64,000 bases of DNA from Pseudomonas sp. WJP1 (lineage in GTDB: Bacteria > Pseudomonadota > Gammaproteobacteria > Pseudomonadales > Pseudomonadaceae), in NCBI RefSeq assembly GCF_028471945.1, contig NZ_CP110128.1, positions 3,274,501-3,338,500 on the forward strand. The letters run 5' to 3'. The position numbers and the translations under genes were made by a program. This document shows positions 24,858-34,640 of this stretch, in pieces; within the stretch, counting starts at the first letter, position 1, and each line of letters begins with the position of its first letter. Below the pieces are notes generated by a model. The model did not search any database, was not told the DNA's origin, and worked only from the letters and a program-made list of their open reading frames with translations.

Positions 24858-26686
24858 CGATCTTTCTCCGAAGATTTCAGCCACCACGCGCTCAGGCCCA
24901 GAGTGTAGGGCGGCGTCGTGACGAAGGCGAACCGGTTGCGGTACGCCAGGCGGTGATAATTGAGATACCAGTTGGGAATGATGTAGTGCTGCCACAACAA
25001 CGTGCGGTCCAGCGCCTTGCCGGCGGCGACTTGTTCATCGCGGGTCTTGGCGGCGAGCAATTGTTCGAGCAGGTGGTCCACCACCGGATTGGCAATGCCT
25101 GCGTAGTTCTTGCTGCCCTTGACCGTGGCCTGGCTGGAATGAAAGTACTGCCATTGCTCGAGGCCCGGGCTGAGGGTCTGGTTGAGGGTCATCAGGATCA
25201 TGTCGAAATCAAACTGATCGAGGCGCTGCTTGTACTGCGCGCGATCGACCGTGCGCAGTCTGGCGTCGATGCCGATGCTGGCCAGATTCTCGACGTAGGG
25301 TTGCAGGATGCGCTCCAGGTTCGGGTTGACCAGTAGGATTTCCAGGCGCAGCGGTTGCCCGGCCGCGTTTTGCAAGCGCTGGCCGTTGAGCTTCCAGCCG
25401 GCCTCGGCCAGCAGGGTCAAGGCCTTGCGCATTGTGTCCCGGGGGATCCCGCGGCCCTGGGTCTGTGGCAGGCTGAAAGGCTCGGTGAACAGCCTGGCTG
25501 GCAATTGCTCGCGATACGGCTTGAGCAACAGCCATTCATGGCCGACCGGCAGTCCGCTGGCGGAGAACTCGCTGTTGGGGTAGTAACTCATGGCGCGCTG
25601 GTAGGCGCCGCTGAACAATGTGCGGTTGGTCCATTCGAAGTCGAACATCAGGCCCAGCGCTTCACGAACCCTGTCCTGGGCGAACGTCGGGCGGCGGGTA
25701 TTCATGAACAGGCCCTGGGTCTGGGTCGGGATCTGGTGCGGGATCTGCGCCTTGATTACCTCGCCGCGACGAATCGCCGGGAAGTTGTAGCCGGTGACCC
25801 AGTTCTTCGCCTGGTGCTCGATGTAGATGTCGAACTCGCCGGCCTTGAACGCTTCGAACGCCACGTCACTGTCGCGGTAGAACTCGACTTCCATGCGGTC
25901 GAAATTGTACTTGCCGCGATTGACCGGTAAATCCTTGCCCCAGTAGTCCTTGACTCGCTCGAACACGATCTGCCGCCCCGGCGTAACCGAGGTGATGCGA
26001 TACGGCCCGCTGCCCAGTGGCGGCTCGAAGGTGGTGGCCTTGAAGTCGCGACCTTTCCAGTAATGCTGCGGCAACACCGGCAACTCCCCCAGGCGCAGGA
26101 TCAGCAGGGGATTGCCAGCACGCTTGAAGACGAATCGAATGCGCTGCGGGCTGAGGATGTCGACCCGCGCCACTTCCTGCAGGTTGGTACGGTATTGCGG
26201 ATGGCCTTCCTTGAGCAGGAGGCGGTAGGAGAATGCCACATCAAAGGCGGTGATCGGCGTGCCGTCGTGGAAGCGTGCTTGCGGGCGCAGGTTGAAGACT
26301 ACCCAGCTGTGGTCCTCGCTGTATTCCACCGACTGCGCGATCAGGCCGTAACTAGAGGTCGGCTCGTCACCGAGCGGCGCGTATTGACCGGTGCCGACCA
26401 TCAGCGGCTCGTTGAGCTCGTTGATGCCGTACTGCAGGAAATTGGGTGTGGCAACGGGGCTCGTGCCCTTGAAGGTGTAAGGGTTGAGCGTATCGAAGGT
26501 GCCAAATGCCATGACCCGCAACGTACCGCCCTTGGGCGCTTGCGGGTTGACCCAGTCGAAATGGGTAAATCTGGCCGGGTACTTGAGCGTGCCGAACTGC
26601 GCATAACCATGGCTTTCGCTGATCGTCGCACTTGCGGTAGAGCTCAAGGCCAGGCTGATCAGGAGCAGGAGGAGGGGACGCTTCAA
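24854..26686 (-). CDS. nppA1: Extracellular solute-binding protein NppA1
   Basis: 610-aa periplasmic binding protein, first gene of the npp operon. The signal peptide is MKRPLLLLLISLALSSTASA. It shares clear blocks with its neighbour (THFDWVNPQAPKGGTLRVM, FNLRPQARFHDGTPI, YWGKDLPVNRGKYNFDRM, NTRRPTFAQDRVREALGLMFDFEWTNRTLF), showing an old tandem duplication that also exists in P. aeruginosa. The two proteins may widen the substrate range of one permease. It overlaps nppA2 by four bases. Confidence 0.9.
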   Translation of the reverse strand: MKRPLLLLLISLALSSTASATISESHGYAQFGTLKYPARFTHFDWVNPQAPKGGTLRVMAFGTFDTLNPYTFKGTSPVATPNFLQYGINELNEPLMVGTGQYAPLGDEPTSSYGLIAQSVEYSEDHSWVVFNLRPQARFHDGTPITAFDVAFSYRLLLKEGHPQYRTNLQEVARVDILSPQRIRFVFKRAGNPLLILRLGELPVLPQHYWKGRDFKATTFEPPLGSGPYRITSVTPGRQIVFERVKDYWGKDLPVNRGKYNFDRMEVEFYRDSDVAFEAFKAGEFDIYIEHQAKNWVTGYNFPAIRRGEVIKAQIPHQIPTQTQGLFMNTRRPTFAQDRVREALGLMFDFEWTNRTLFSGAYQRAMSYYPNSEFSASGLPVGHEWLLLKPYREQLPARLFTEPFSLPQTQGRGIPRDTMRKALTLLAEAGWKLNGQRLQNAAGQPLRLEILLVNPNLERILQPYVENLASIGIDARLRTVDRAQYKQRLDQFDFDMILMTLNQTLSPGLEQWQYFHSSQATVKGSKNYAGIANPVVDHLLEQLLAAKTRDEQVAAGKALDRTLLWQHYIIPNWYLNYHRLAYRNRFAFVTTPPYTLGLSAWWLKSSEKDR

Positions 26687-26768
26687 ATAAGGGATCCGAT
26701 CCGGGCGGCTTTGGCATTATGGATCGTACAGTAACAGCTTGTATGGACAGGAAAAAGACGCGGGGTTT

Positions 26769-26859
26769 TGTAGGAGCGAGCCTGCTCGCGATGACGGCAT
26801 GTCAGTCGCCACCGATGCAACCTGTCAAGCCCTCATCGCGAGCAGGCTCGCTCCTACAG
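26769..26859. repeat. REP pair (CGAGCCTGCTCGCG type)
   Basis: Inverted pair TGTAGGAGCGAGCCTGCTCG from 26769 and CGAGCAGGCTCGCTCCTACA ending at 26859, between the npp operon promoter side and the mltD terminator. Confidence 0.85.
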
Positions 26860-26890
26860 AATTGCATGTACCACAAAACTTCACGGGTAC

Positions 26891-26922
26891 AAAAAAGCCC
26901 CTGGAGTCAGGGGCTTTTTTTT
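26891..26922. terminator. Terminator of mltD
   Basis: AAAAAAGCCCCTG-GAGT-CAGGGGCTTTTTT: strong stem with a T run on either strand. It overlaps the mltD stop codon by two bases on the minus strand. Confidence 0.9.
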
Positions 26923-28363
26923 AATGCGGATTGGAAACCGTCAGCATCTGCCCTGGTTTCAAGGCCTGGCCAACACGAGGATTCCAGCGCTTGAGGTGTT
27001 GCATTTCAACGTTGAAACGCTTGGCCACCATGTATAGCGAATCGCCCCGTTGCACCTTGTACTGGGATTGCGACTTCTCGGTGTTGGTCTTGGACTTGGC
27101 CGCGATCACGGTGTTGATGCGCCCCGAGTTGCGCTTGCCGGTGTCTTGCATGACCAGGGTCTGGCCAGCCTTGAGATTCCTGCCGCTCAATTTGTTCCAG
27201 CGTTGCAGGTCCTTGACGTCGACATTGTTGGCCTTGGCAATGGAGCCCAGGTTGTCGCCGCGCTTGACCCGATAGCTACGCTTGACGCCCGCCAGCTGGG
27301 TATCGTCCGACCTTTCGAAAACCGGTTTGAGCTGCTTCTTGCTGATCAACTCTTCCGGGCGCATGGTCTGCAGGCTGGTAGTCAGCAGCTGTGCCTTGGA
27401 AGTGGGTACCAGCAAGTGCTGCGGGCCGTCGATAGTGGTGCGTTGCTTGAAGGCGGGGTTGAGCTGGAACAGCTCGTCTTCGTCGATGTTGGCCACCGCG
27501 GCGACCTTGGACAGGTCCATGCGCTGGTTGATTTCGACGACCTGGAAATACGGTTCGTTGGCGATCGGGTTGAGGTTCACGCCGTAGGCATCCGGCGCCA
27601 TCACCACCTGCGAGAGCGCCAGCAACTTCGGCACATAGGCCTGGGTTTCGGCGGGCAGCGGCAGGTTCCAGTAGTCGGTCGGCAGGCCGAGTCGCTCGTT
27701 GCGTTCGATGGCGCGGCTGACCGTGCCTTCACCGGCGTTGTAGGCGGCCAGGGCCAGCAGCCAGTCACCGTTGAACATGTCGTGCAGGCGGGTCAGGTAG
27801 TCCATGGCTGCCGTGGTCGAGGCGGTGATGTCGCGACGGCCATCATAGAAACGGGTCTGGCGCAGGTTGAAGTATCGCCCGGTGGAAGGAATGAATTGCC
27901 ACAGGCCCACCGCATTGGCGCGGGAATAGGCCATCGGGTTGTAGGCACTTTCAATCACTGGCAGCAGCGCCAGTTCCAGCGGCATGTTACGTTCTTCAAG
28001 GCGTTCGACGATGTAGTGGATGTACAGGCTGCCACGGTCGCCGGCGTTTTCTAGGAAGGACGGATTGCTGGCGAACCACAGTCGCTGTTGCTCGATGCGC
28101 GGGTTGACGCCCAGGCCGTCCTGCAGCTGAAAGCCCTGGCGCATGCGCTCCCAGACATCCTGCGGGATCTGCGGGCTGGGCTTTTCGGTGAGGAAGACGG
28201 GTTTCTGTTTGGCGCGCGCGGCAATATTCGGTGCGTGTGCCGCATCGGTCTGCGGCACATGACTGGAACAGCCCGCCAATGTCGCGGACACAGCCACCGC
28301 TATGGCTTGCGCCAGGCGGGTCAGTGCGTCCGAATTGATGGCTTTGCGTATAGATGACGACAT
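26921..28363 (-). CDS. mltD: Membrane-bound lytic murein transglycosylase D
   Basis: 480-aa lipoprotein that cleaves peptidoglycan to 1,6-anhydromuropeptides. The lipobox is LAGC within VSATLAGCSSH. The lysozyme-like SLT domain contains the catalytic Glu in LLPVIESAYNPMAYSRANAVGLWQFIPSTG and the AYNAGEGTVSRAIERN segment. The C-terminus has two LysM domains (YRVKRGDNLGSIAKANNVDV and YKVQRGDSLYMVAKRFNVEM) for glycan binding. ATG 28363 (MSSSIRKAIN) is preferred because the family signal begins there; the frame is open to 28387. It is followed by gloB in the same direction upstream. Confidence 0.92.
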   Translation of the reverse strand: MSSSIRKAINSDALTRLAQAIAVAVSATLAGCSSHVPQTDAAHAPNIAARAKQKPVFLTEKPSPQIPQDVWERMRQGFQLQDGLGVNPRIEQQRLWFASNPSFLENAGDRGSLYIHYIVERLEERNMPLELALLPVIESAYNPMAYSRANAVGLWQFIPSTGRYFNLRQTRFYDGRRDITASTTAAMDYLTRLHDMFNGDWLLALAAYNAGEGTVSRAIERNERLGLPTDYWNLPLPAETQAYVPKLLALSQVVMAPDAYGVNLNPIANEPYFQVVEINQRMDLSKVAAVANIDEDELFQLNPAFKQRTTIDGPQHLLVPTSKAQLLTTSLQTMRPEELISKKQLKPVFERSDDTQLAGVKRSYRVKRGDNLGSIAKANNVDVKDLQRWNKLSGRNLKAGQTLVMQDTGKRNSGRINTVIAAKSKTNTEKSQSQYKVQRGDSLYMVAKRFNVEMQHLKRWNPRVGQALKPGQMLTVSNPH

Positions 28364-28462
28364 TGGCTGGAAGTAAGTTCCGGGCAAAAATGTCGGGCGA
28401 TTCTAGAAAGCACGCCCTCTGCGGTCAACCTTTCAGAGTTTTTGGACCATGGTGCAAACTGC

Positions 28463-29230
28463 TCAGAACGTATCTTTCCAGGCCCTTAGCGCAGCAAAAA
28501 CCATATCGGGCGCGGAGTTATCGGTGTCGGTCCGTTCATCCGCTTTTTCTTTAACGGATGTTTCGCCGGTACGCAAAAACGGATTTGTACGTTTTTCCAG
28601 GGCCACCGTCGATGGCAGGGTGATGGCCCCGGCTTCTCGCTGACGGGTCACGCTGGCCAGGCGTTCGAGGGTATCGGCGTTGCCAGGTTCGACCGCGGCG
28701 GCGAAGCGCAGATTGCTCAGGGTGTACTCATGGGTGCAGTACACCCGGGTGTCTTCGGGAAGCGCGGCGAGGCGCGACAGCGAGGTGTACATTTGCTTGG
28801 GCGTGCCTTCGAACAGGCGCCCGCAACCCGCTGCGAAGAGGGTGTCGCCACAGAACAGCAGGCCGGGGCGATAATAGGCAATGTGGCCCAGGGTATGACC
28901 GGGTACGGCAATGATCTCGAAGTCATGGCCCAGCACATTGATGCGATCGTTATCCTTGAGCGCGATGTCCCGCTTGGGGATGGTTTCGCTGGCAGGACCG
29001 TAGACGGTTGCGTCCGTCGTTTTTTTCAGCTGTTCGACGCCGCCGACATGGTCATGGTGATGGTGAGTGATCAAAATATCACTCAGGACCCAGCCCGGAT
29101 TGGCCGTGAGCCAGTCGTTTACCGGCGCGGCATCGCCCGGGTCGACCACCGCACAGCGTCGGGTGTCGGGGTCTTGTAACAACCAGATGTAGTTGTCGGT
29201 GAAGGCGGGCAGGGCAGTGATCTGTATCAT
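28463..29230 (-). CDS. gloB: Hydroxyacylglutathione hydrolase (glyoxalase II)
   Basis: 255-aa metallo-beta-lactamase-fold hydrolase that converts S-lactoylglutathione to lactate and glutathione, the second step of methylglyoxal detoxification. The binuclear metal motif is [10 protein letters not shown]; further ligands lie in [12 protein letters not shown] and [15 protein letters not shown], and the glutathione-binding end is [13 protein letters not shown] 29230 ([20 protein letters not shown]) is the family start. It is divergent from the methyltransferase gene with a 65-base gap. Confidence 0.95.
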   Translation of the reverse strand: MIQITALPAFTDNYIWLLQDPDTRRCAVVDPGDAAPVNDWLTANPGWVLSDILITHHHHDHVGGVEQLKKTTDATVYGPASETIPKRDIALKDNDRINVLGHDFEIIAVPGHTLGHIAYYRPGLLFCGDTLFAAGCGRLFEGTPKQMYTSLSRLAALPEDTRVYCTHEYTLSNLRFAAAVEPGNADTLERLASVTRQREAGAITLPSTVALEKRTNPFLRTGETSVKEKADERTDTDNSAPDMVFAALRAWKDTF

Positions 29231-29295
29231 CGTCGGATTCGCCAAGCGGAAAACAATGGCGCATCTTAGAACTTCCTGGCGCGTTGGAGAATGCA

Positions 29296-30054
29296 ATGAC
29301 CGATAAAGCGTTCGCTCAGGCTGATCCTGACTGGCTGGCATTGATCAGCGCAGCACGTGACTGGCTGTCCGGCCCCCTCGGGCAATTCCTGCTGGACGAA
29401 GAACGGCAAATGCTCGAGGACGAGCTGGGGCGATTCTTCGGTGGCTACCTGGTGCATTACGGGCCATCAGCCCAGACGCCGCCGTCGGCGCCGCAGGTGC
29501 AGCGCAACGTGCGCCTGGGGGCGCCGTTGCCTGGGGTCGAGATCGTCTGCGAGGAACAGGCCTGGCCGCTGAGCGAACATGCCGCCGATGTGGTGGTGCT
29601 GCAGCATGGGCTGGATTTCTGCCTGTCGCCCCACGGCTTGCTGCGCGAAGCAGCGAGCAGTGTGCGGCCCGGCGGGCATTTGCTGATCATCGGCATCAAC
29701 CCCTGGAGCACCTGGGGGCTGCGTCATGTGTTTGCCCATGACGGCTTGCGCAAGGCGCGCTGCATTTCCCCCTCACGTGTGGCCGACTGGCTGAACCTGC
29801 TGGGCTTCGCGCTGGAGAAACGCCGCTTTGGGTGCTATCGTCCGCCGCTGGCTTCACCCACCTGGCAGACCCGTCTGGCCGGTTGGGAGCGCAAGGCCGG
29901 TGACTGGCAATTGTCCGGCGGCGGCTTCTATTTATTGGTGGCACGCAAGATCGTGGTCGGCCTGCGGCCTGTCCGTCAGGAGCGTCGCGAGCCGATGGGC
30001 AAGCTGATCCCGTTGCCGATGGCCAAGGTCAATCGCCGCAACATCGAACCGTGA
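29296..30054 (+). CDS. Class I SAM-dependent methyltransferase
   Basis: 252-aa putative methyltransferase, the same gene found between gloB and rnhA in P. aeruginosa (PA1814 region). The SAM fold appears as [30 protein letters not shown] and [24 protein letters not shown], without a textbook glycine-rich first motif. The ATG at 29296 follows GGAG by seven bases; the TTG at 29284 is less likely. The substrate is unknown; it carries a methyltransferase-11-like core. It is cotranscribed with, or just before, rnhA. Confidence 0.8.
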   Translation: MTDKAFAQADPDWLALISAARDWLSGPLGQFLLDEERQMLEDELGRFFGGYLVHYGPSAQTPPSAPQVQRNVRLGAPLPGVEIVCEEQAWPLSEHAADVVVLQHGLDFCLSPHGLLREAASSVRPGGHLLIIGINPWSTWGLRHVFAHDGLRKARCISPSRVADWLNLLGFALEKRRFGCYRPPLASPTWQTRLAGWERKAGDWQLSGGGFYLLVARKIVVGLRPVRQERREPMGKLIPLPMAKVNRRNIEP

Positions 30055-30142
30055 TATTTCCTTTTTTCGACCGGGGTTGCCCCGGTCCCGGGCGTCGTCG
30101 ATCAACGATTGGCGGGCCACTGCATTTTCTGGATAGATTGGC

Positions 30143-30595
30143 ATGAGCGATAGCGTAGAACTCTTCACCGATGGCGCCTGCAAGGGCAATCCTGGCCCTG
30201 GCGGCTGGGGCGCATTGCTGGTGTGCAAGGGCGTTGAGAAAGAACTTTGGGGCGGCGAAGCCAATACCACCAACAATCGCATGGAACTGATGGGCGCGAT
30301 TCGCGGCCTGGAAGAGCTCAAGCGTTCGTGCGATGTGTTGCTGGTGACTGACTCCCAGTACGTGATGAAGGGCATCAACGAGTGGATGGCCAACTGGAAA
30401 AAGCGCGGCTGGAAAACCGCTGCCAAGGAACCGGTCAAGAACGCCGACCTGTGGAAACTGCTCGACGAGCAGGTCAATCGCCATAACGTCACCTGGAAAT
30501 GGGTGCGCGGGCACATTGGCCACCACGGCAACGAACGGGCCGACCAACTGGCCAACCGTGGCGTGGATGAAGTGCGAGGCTTCAAACAGGCCTGA
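30143..30595 (+). CDS. rnhA: Ribonuclease HI
   Basis: 150-aa type 1 RNase H, which degrades RNA in RNA-DNA hybrids. All four catalytic carboxylates are visible: Asp in [17 protein letters not shown], Glu in [10 protein letters not shown], Asp in [10 protein letters not shown], and Asp in [11 protein letters not shown], with the active-site His in GHIGHHGNE. Normal length. It precedes dnaQ, the usual gamma-proteobacterial pairing, but separated here by a REP pair. Confidence 0.97.
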   Translation: MSDSVELFTDGACKGNPGPGGWGALLVCKGVEKELWGGEANTTNNRMELMGAIRGLEELKRSCDVLLVTDSQYVMKGINEWMANWKKRGWKTAAKEPVKNADLWKLLDEQVNRHNVTWKWVRGHIGHHGNERADQLANRGVDEVRGFKQA

Positions 30596-30626
30596 ATCGA
30601 ATTCAACCGGTGTACCGAGTCGCGGC

Positions 30627-30720
30627 CATCGCGAGCAGGCTCGCTCCCACATTTGATCTCCTTGAGCGCAAATCCTGCGTTCACCTGCGGTCCAGTGTGG
30701 GAGCGAGCCTGCTCGCGATG
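30627..30720. repeat. REP pair (CGAGCCTGCTCGCG type) between rnhA and dnaQ
   Basis: Inverted pair at 30627-30651 and 30695-30720. It lies in the 212-base rnhA-dnaQ gap, so it could attenuate read-through from rnhA. Confidence 0.85.
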
Positions 30721-30807
30721 GGCGCGACTCGGTGTATCTGAAGTTCCCGGCAAGCGTGTTAACATCCCCGCTTTTGCCCGATTCACCGATTGAGAGCTGA
30801 GCACCCG

Positions 30808-31566
30808 ATGGCCACCAGATCCGTTGTACTCGACACCGAAACCACCGGCATGCCGGTGACCGACGGCCACCGGATTATCGAAATCGGTTGTGTCGAATTG
30901 ATCGGTCGGCGCCTGACCGGTCGGCATTTTCACGTTTACCTGCAACCGGATCGCGAAAGTGACGAAGGCGCCATCGGCGTCCACGGCATCACCAACGAAT
31001 TCCTGGTGGGCAAGCCGCGTTTCGCCGAGGTGGCCGAAGAGTTCTTCGAGTTCATCAAGGGCGCGCAGCTGATCATCCACAACGCGGCGTTCGACGTTGG
31101 CTTCATCAACAACGAATTTGCCCTGATGGGCCAGCACGATCGTGCGGACATCACCCAGCACTGCTCGATCCTCGACACCTTGATGATGGCCCGGGAACGC
31201 CACCCTGGCCAGCGCAACAGCCTCGACGCCTTGTGCAAACGTTATGGCGTCGACAACTCCGGCCGTGAGCTGCACGGCGCCTTGCTCGACTCCGAGATCC
31301 TGGCCGACGTCTACCTGACCATGACCGGCGGCCAGACCAGCCTGTCCCTGGCGGGTAATGCCTCCGATGGCAATGGCTCCGGGGAGGGCGCGGACAACTC
31401 CGCTACTGAAATCCGCCGTCTGCCGGCCGACCGCCAGCCGGCGCGCATCATTCGCGCCACTGAAGACGAGCTGGCCCAGCACATGGCACGTCTGGAAATC
31501 ATCAGCAAATCCGCCGGTGGGCCGGCGCTGTGGTTGCAATTGGCTGAGGCCAAAGCTTCGGCGTAG
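30808..31566 (+). CDS. dnaQ: DNA polymerase III epsilon subunit (proofreading exonuclease)
   Basis: 252-aa 3'-5' exonuclease of the replicative polymerase. DEDDh catalytic motifs: VLDTETTGMPVTDGHRIIEIG, IIHNAAFDVGFINNEF, and LHGALLDSEILADVYLTMTGGQ with the His before the final Asp. The C-terminal tail (DELAQHMARLEIISK) is the polymerase-binding segment. ATG 30808 (MATRSVVLDTETTG) is the family start. A stem-loop follows the stop. Confidence 0.96.
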   Translation: MATRSVVLDTETTGMPVTDGHRIIEIGCVELIGRRLTGRHFHVYLQPDRESDEGAIGVHGITNEFLVGKPRFAEVAEEFFEFIKGAQLIIHNAAFDVGFINNEFALMGQHDRADITQHCSILDTLMMARERHPGQRNSLDALCKRYGVDNSGRELHGALLDSEILADVYLTMTGGQTSLSLAGNASDGNGSGEGADNSATEIRRLPADRQPARIIRATEDELAQHMARLEIISKSAGGPALWLQLAEAKASA

Positions 31567-31580
31567 GTCCATAGACAAAA

Positions 31581-31631
31581 TCGCAGCCTCGTTTCGCTCT
31601 GTAGGAGCTGTCGAGTGAAACGAGGCTGCGA
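31581..31631. repeat. Stem-loop repeat after dnaQ
   Basis: Perfect 15-base arms (TCGCAGCCTCGTTTC and its complement) around a 21-base loop containing GTAGGAGCTGTCGAG, followed by TCTTTT. This is a widespread Pseudomonas intergenic repeat distinct from the REPs; it could serve as the dnaQ terminator. Confidence 0.7.
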
Positions 31632-31755
31632 TCTTTTGATCTTCACTACGATCAGCTGACCCATTTCAGTGCATCGCACTCGCCACATCCGCTCCAACCC
31701 TCTACCCTGAGGTGATTGACAGGCTCTGGCCTGCCGCCTCAGGACACTGAGCCCC

Positions 31756-34011
31756 ATGTATAAAGATCTGAAATTCCCGGTCCTGATCGTCCATCGCGAC
31801 ATCAAGGCCGACACCGTCGCTGGCGATCGCGTGCGGGGTATCGCCCGGGAACTGGAGCAGGAAGGTTTCAGTATCGTCTCGGCGATGGATTACACCGAAG
31901 GCCGGCTGGTCGCTTCGACCCATCACGGCCTCTCGTGCATGCTGATTGCGGCGGAAGACGCCAGCGCCCATTCGCATTTGTTACAGAATATGGCCGAGCT
32001 GATCGGACTGGCGCGCGTGCGTGCGCCGGATCTGCCCATCTTCGCCCTGGGCGAGCAAGTGACCCTGGAAAACGCGCCCGCCGACGCCATGGCCGAGCTC
32101 AACCAGTTGCGCGGCATTCTCTACCTGTTCGAGGACACCGTGCCATTCCTCGCGCGCCAGGTGGCGAGGGCGGCGCGCAAGTACCTGGATGGCCTGCTGC
32201 CGCCGTTCTTCAAGGCATTGGTGCAGCACACCGCCGACTCCAACTATTCCTGGCACACCCCCGGTCACGGTGGCGGGGTGGCGTATCACAAGAGCCCGGT
32301 AGGACAGGCGTTCCACCAGTTTTTCGGGGAAAACACCCTGCGTTCGGACCTGTCGGTCTCAGTGCCGGAACTGGGCTCGCTGCTGGATCACACCGGGCCT
32401 CTGGCAGAAGCCGAGGCGCGGGCGGCGCGTAATTTTGGCGCCGATCACACCTTCTTCGTGATCAACGGCACTTCGACGGCGAACAAGATTGTCTGGCACT
32501 CCATGGTCGCTCGCGACGACCTGGTGCTGGTGGACCGCAATTGCCACAAGTCGGTGTTGCACTCGATCATCATGACCGGTGCCATCCCCCTGTACCTGTG
32601 CCCGGAACGCAATGAACTGGGGATCATCGGGCCGATTCCCCTGAGTGAGTTCAGCCGCGAATCGATCCAGGCCAAGATCGACGCCAGTCCGTTGACCAAG
32701 GGCCGGGCGCCGAAGGTCAAGCTGGCGGTGGTGACCAATTCGACCTATGACGGACTCTGCTACAACGCCGAGCTGATCAAGCAGCAGTTGGGTAATAGCG
32801 TCGAGGTCTTGCACTTTGACGAGGCCTGGTACGCCTATGCGGCGTTCCATGAGTTTTTCGCCGGGCGCTACGGCATGGGCACGTCCCGCAGTGAAGACAG
32901 CCCGCTGGTGTTCACCACCCATTCCACGCACAAACTGCTGGCGGCGTTCAGCCAGGCGTCGATGATTCATGTGCAGGACGGTGGCGCCCGGCAGCTGGAC
33001 CGTGACCGTTTCAACGAAGCCTTCATGATGCACATCTCTACGTCACCGCAGTACGGCATCATCGCTTCGCTGGACGTGGCGTCGGCGATGATGGAGGGCG
33101 GGGCCGGGCGTTCGCTGTTGCAGGAGATGTTCGACGAAGCCCTGAGCTTTCGCCGGGCGCTGGCCAATCTGCGCCAGCACATCGCCGCCGACGATTGGTG
33201 GTTTTCCATCTGGCAGCCGCCGTCGGTGGAAGGCATTAACCGGGTGGTGACCGAGGACTGGCTGTTGCAACCGGCGGATGACTGGCACGGCTTTGGTGAG
33301 GTGAGCGACGATTATGTCTTGCTCGATCCGATCAAGGTCAGCCTGGTGATGCCGGGTCTGACCGCGGGCGGTGCGCTCAGCGATCGCGGGATTCCGGCGG
33401 CCGTGGTCAGCAAGTTTCTCTGGGAGCGCGGGCTGGTGGTTGAAAAGACCGGGCTGTATTCGTTCCTGGTGTTGTTCTCGATGGGCATCACCAAGGGCAA
33501 GTGGAGCACGTTGCTGACTGAACTGCTGGAGTTCAAACGCAGCTATGACGCCAACGTCAGCCTGGCCAACTGCCTGCCTTGCGTGGCGCAACAGCATGGC
33601 GCGCGCTATCAGGGCATGGGCTTGCGAGACTTGTGTGATCAGTTGCACGCCTGTTATCGCAGCAATGCCACGGCCAAACATCTAAAGCGGATGTACACGG
33701 TGTTGCCGCAAATCGCCATGAAGCCGGCTGACGCCTATGATCATCTGGTACGTGGCGAAGTCGAAGCCGTGTCGATCGATGCCCTGGAGGGGCGCATCGC
33801 TGCCGTCATGCTGGTGCCATACCCGCCGGGCATTCCGTTGATCATGCCCGGAGAGCGCTTTACCGAGGCGACCCGCTCGATCATCGACTACCTGGCGTTT
33901 GCTCGCACGTTCGACAGCAGCTTCCCGGGATTCGTCGCTGATGTGCACGGATTGCAACACGAAGACGAGGGCAATGGGCGGCACTACACCGTCGATTGCA
34001 TCAAGGAATGA
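31756..34011 (+). CDS. ldcA: Lysine decarboxylase (Orn/Lys/Arg decarboxylase family)
   Basis: 751-aa fold-type I PLP enzyme with an N-terminal receiver-like wing domain (LIVHRDIKADTVAGDRVRG onward), the catalytic core and a C-terminal domain. Core motifs are SWHTPGHGGGVAYHKS, the Ser-x-His-Lys PLP site VFTTHSTHKLLAAFSQ, and HFDEAWYAYA. Its place after rnhA-dnaQ matches PA1818 ldcA, reported as lysine-specific, hence the name; specificity for lysine over arginine or ornithine cannot be settled by eye. The reaction yields cadaverine. A GNAT gene follows closely. Confidence 0.88.
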   Translation: MYKDLKFPVLIVHRDIKADTVAGDRVRGIARELEQEGFSIVSAMDYTEGRLVASTHHGLSCMLIAAEDASAHSHLLQNMAELIGLARVRAPDLPIFALGEQVTLENAPADAMAELNQLRGILYLFEDTVPFLARQVARAARKYLDGLLPPFFKALVQHTADSNYSWHTPGHGGGVAYHKSPVGQAFHQFFGENTLRSDLSVSVPELGSLLDHTGPLAEAEARAARNFGADHTFFVINGTSTANKIVWHSMVARDDLVLVDRNCHKSVLHSIIMTGAIPLYLCPERNELGIIGPIPLSEFSRESIQAKIDASPLTKGRAPKVKLAVVTNSTYDGLCYNAELIKQQLGNSVEVLHFDEAWYAYAAFHEFFAGRYGMGTSRSEDSPLVFTTHSTHKLLAAFSQASMIHVQDGGARQLDRDRFNEAFMMHISTSPQYGIIASLDVASAMMEGGAGRSLLQEMFDEALSFRRALANLRQHIAADDWWFSIWQPPSVEGINRVVTEDWLLQPADDWHGFGEVSDDYVLLDPIKVSLVMPGLTAGGALSDRGIPAAVVSKFLWERGLVVEKTGLYSFLVLFSMGITKGKWSTLLTELLEFKRSYDANVSLANCLPCVAQQHGARYQGMGLRDLCDQLHACYRSNATAKHLKRMYTVLPQIAMKPADAYDHLVRGEVEAVSIDALEGRIAAVMLVPYPPGIPLIMPGERFTEATRSIIDYLAFARTFDSSFPGFVADVHGLQHEDEGNGRHYTVDCIKE

Positions 34012-34025
34012 GGACCTTTCCCAGT

Positions 34026-34640
34026 ATGCAACCGGTCATGAATCCGAATTACCCAGGGCTGTCGGTGCGCGTGGCCGACGAAGGCTTTGCCGCTTATATA
34101 TGGGGCAGTGATTTCAGTTTTGAAGTCGCCGCCTATGGTGCTCCCGAAATTGGGCAGCCGGTGGAGCAGTGGCAGGTCACGCCCATCACCCCTTATCGCA
34201 AGTGTTATGGCATCGATCCGGAAGAGTTCAGCAGCTTTCGCGATGCCGCCGACAGTGCGATTTTCATGGCGTACCTGGATGACGAGCCCGTTGGCCACCT
34301 GGTGATCAGCACCAACTGGAACGGTTTTGCCCATATCGACGAGTTGGCGGTGCATGCACCCGCCAGGCGACACGGTGTGGCCAAGGCGTTGCTGGATGTG
34401 GCGCAGTTCTGGAGTCGCAAGAAGAAACTGCCCGGCGTCATGCTCGAAACCCAGAACAACAACCTGGGCGCCTGCCGGCTGTACGAACGTTGCGGCTACG
34501 TGATCGGTGGCATCGACCATCTGCGTTATCGGGGTATTGACCCCAATACCGCCGAAGTGGCGCTGTTCTGGTACCGATTGTTCGACAACCCGCTGGAAAA
34601 TCCGATCAGTTCGCCAACATCACCGCGGCTTGTTCCGTGA
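34026..34640 (+). CDS. GNAT-family N-acetyltransferase
   Basis: 204-aa acetyl-CoA-dependent N-acetyltransferase. The core reads DDEPVGHLVISTNWNGFAHIDELAVHAPARRHGVAKALLDVA, where RRHGVAKAL is the acetyl-CoA loop, followed by MLETQNNNLGACRLYERCGYVIGGIDH. It resembles streptothricin/Sat-like acetyltransferases in this segment, but the substrate is unknown. The start at 34026 has AGGA upstream at a long spacing; ATG 34008 is an alternative. It lies 14 bases after ldcA and is probably cotranscribed. Its 3' end overlaps the convergent LysR gene by 35 bases. Confidence 0.85.
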   Translation: MQPVMNPNYPGLSVRVADEGFAAYIWGSDFSFEVAAYGAPEIGQPVEQWQVTPITPYRKCYGIDPEEFSSFRDAADSAIFMAYLDDEPVGHLVISTNWNGFAHIDELAVHAPARRHGVAKALLDVAQFWSRKKKLPGVMLETQNNNLGACRLYERCGYVIGGIDHLRYRGIDPNTAEVALFWYRLFDNPLENPISSPTSPRLVP

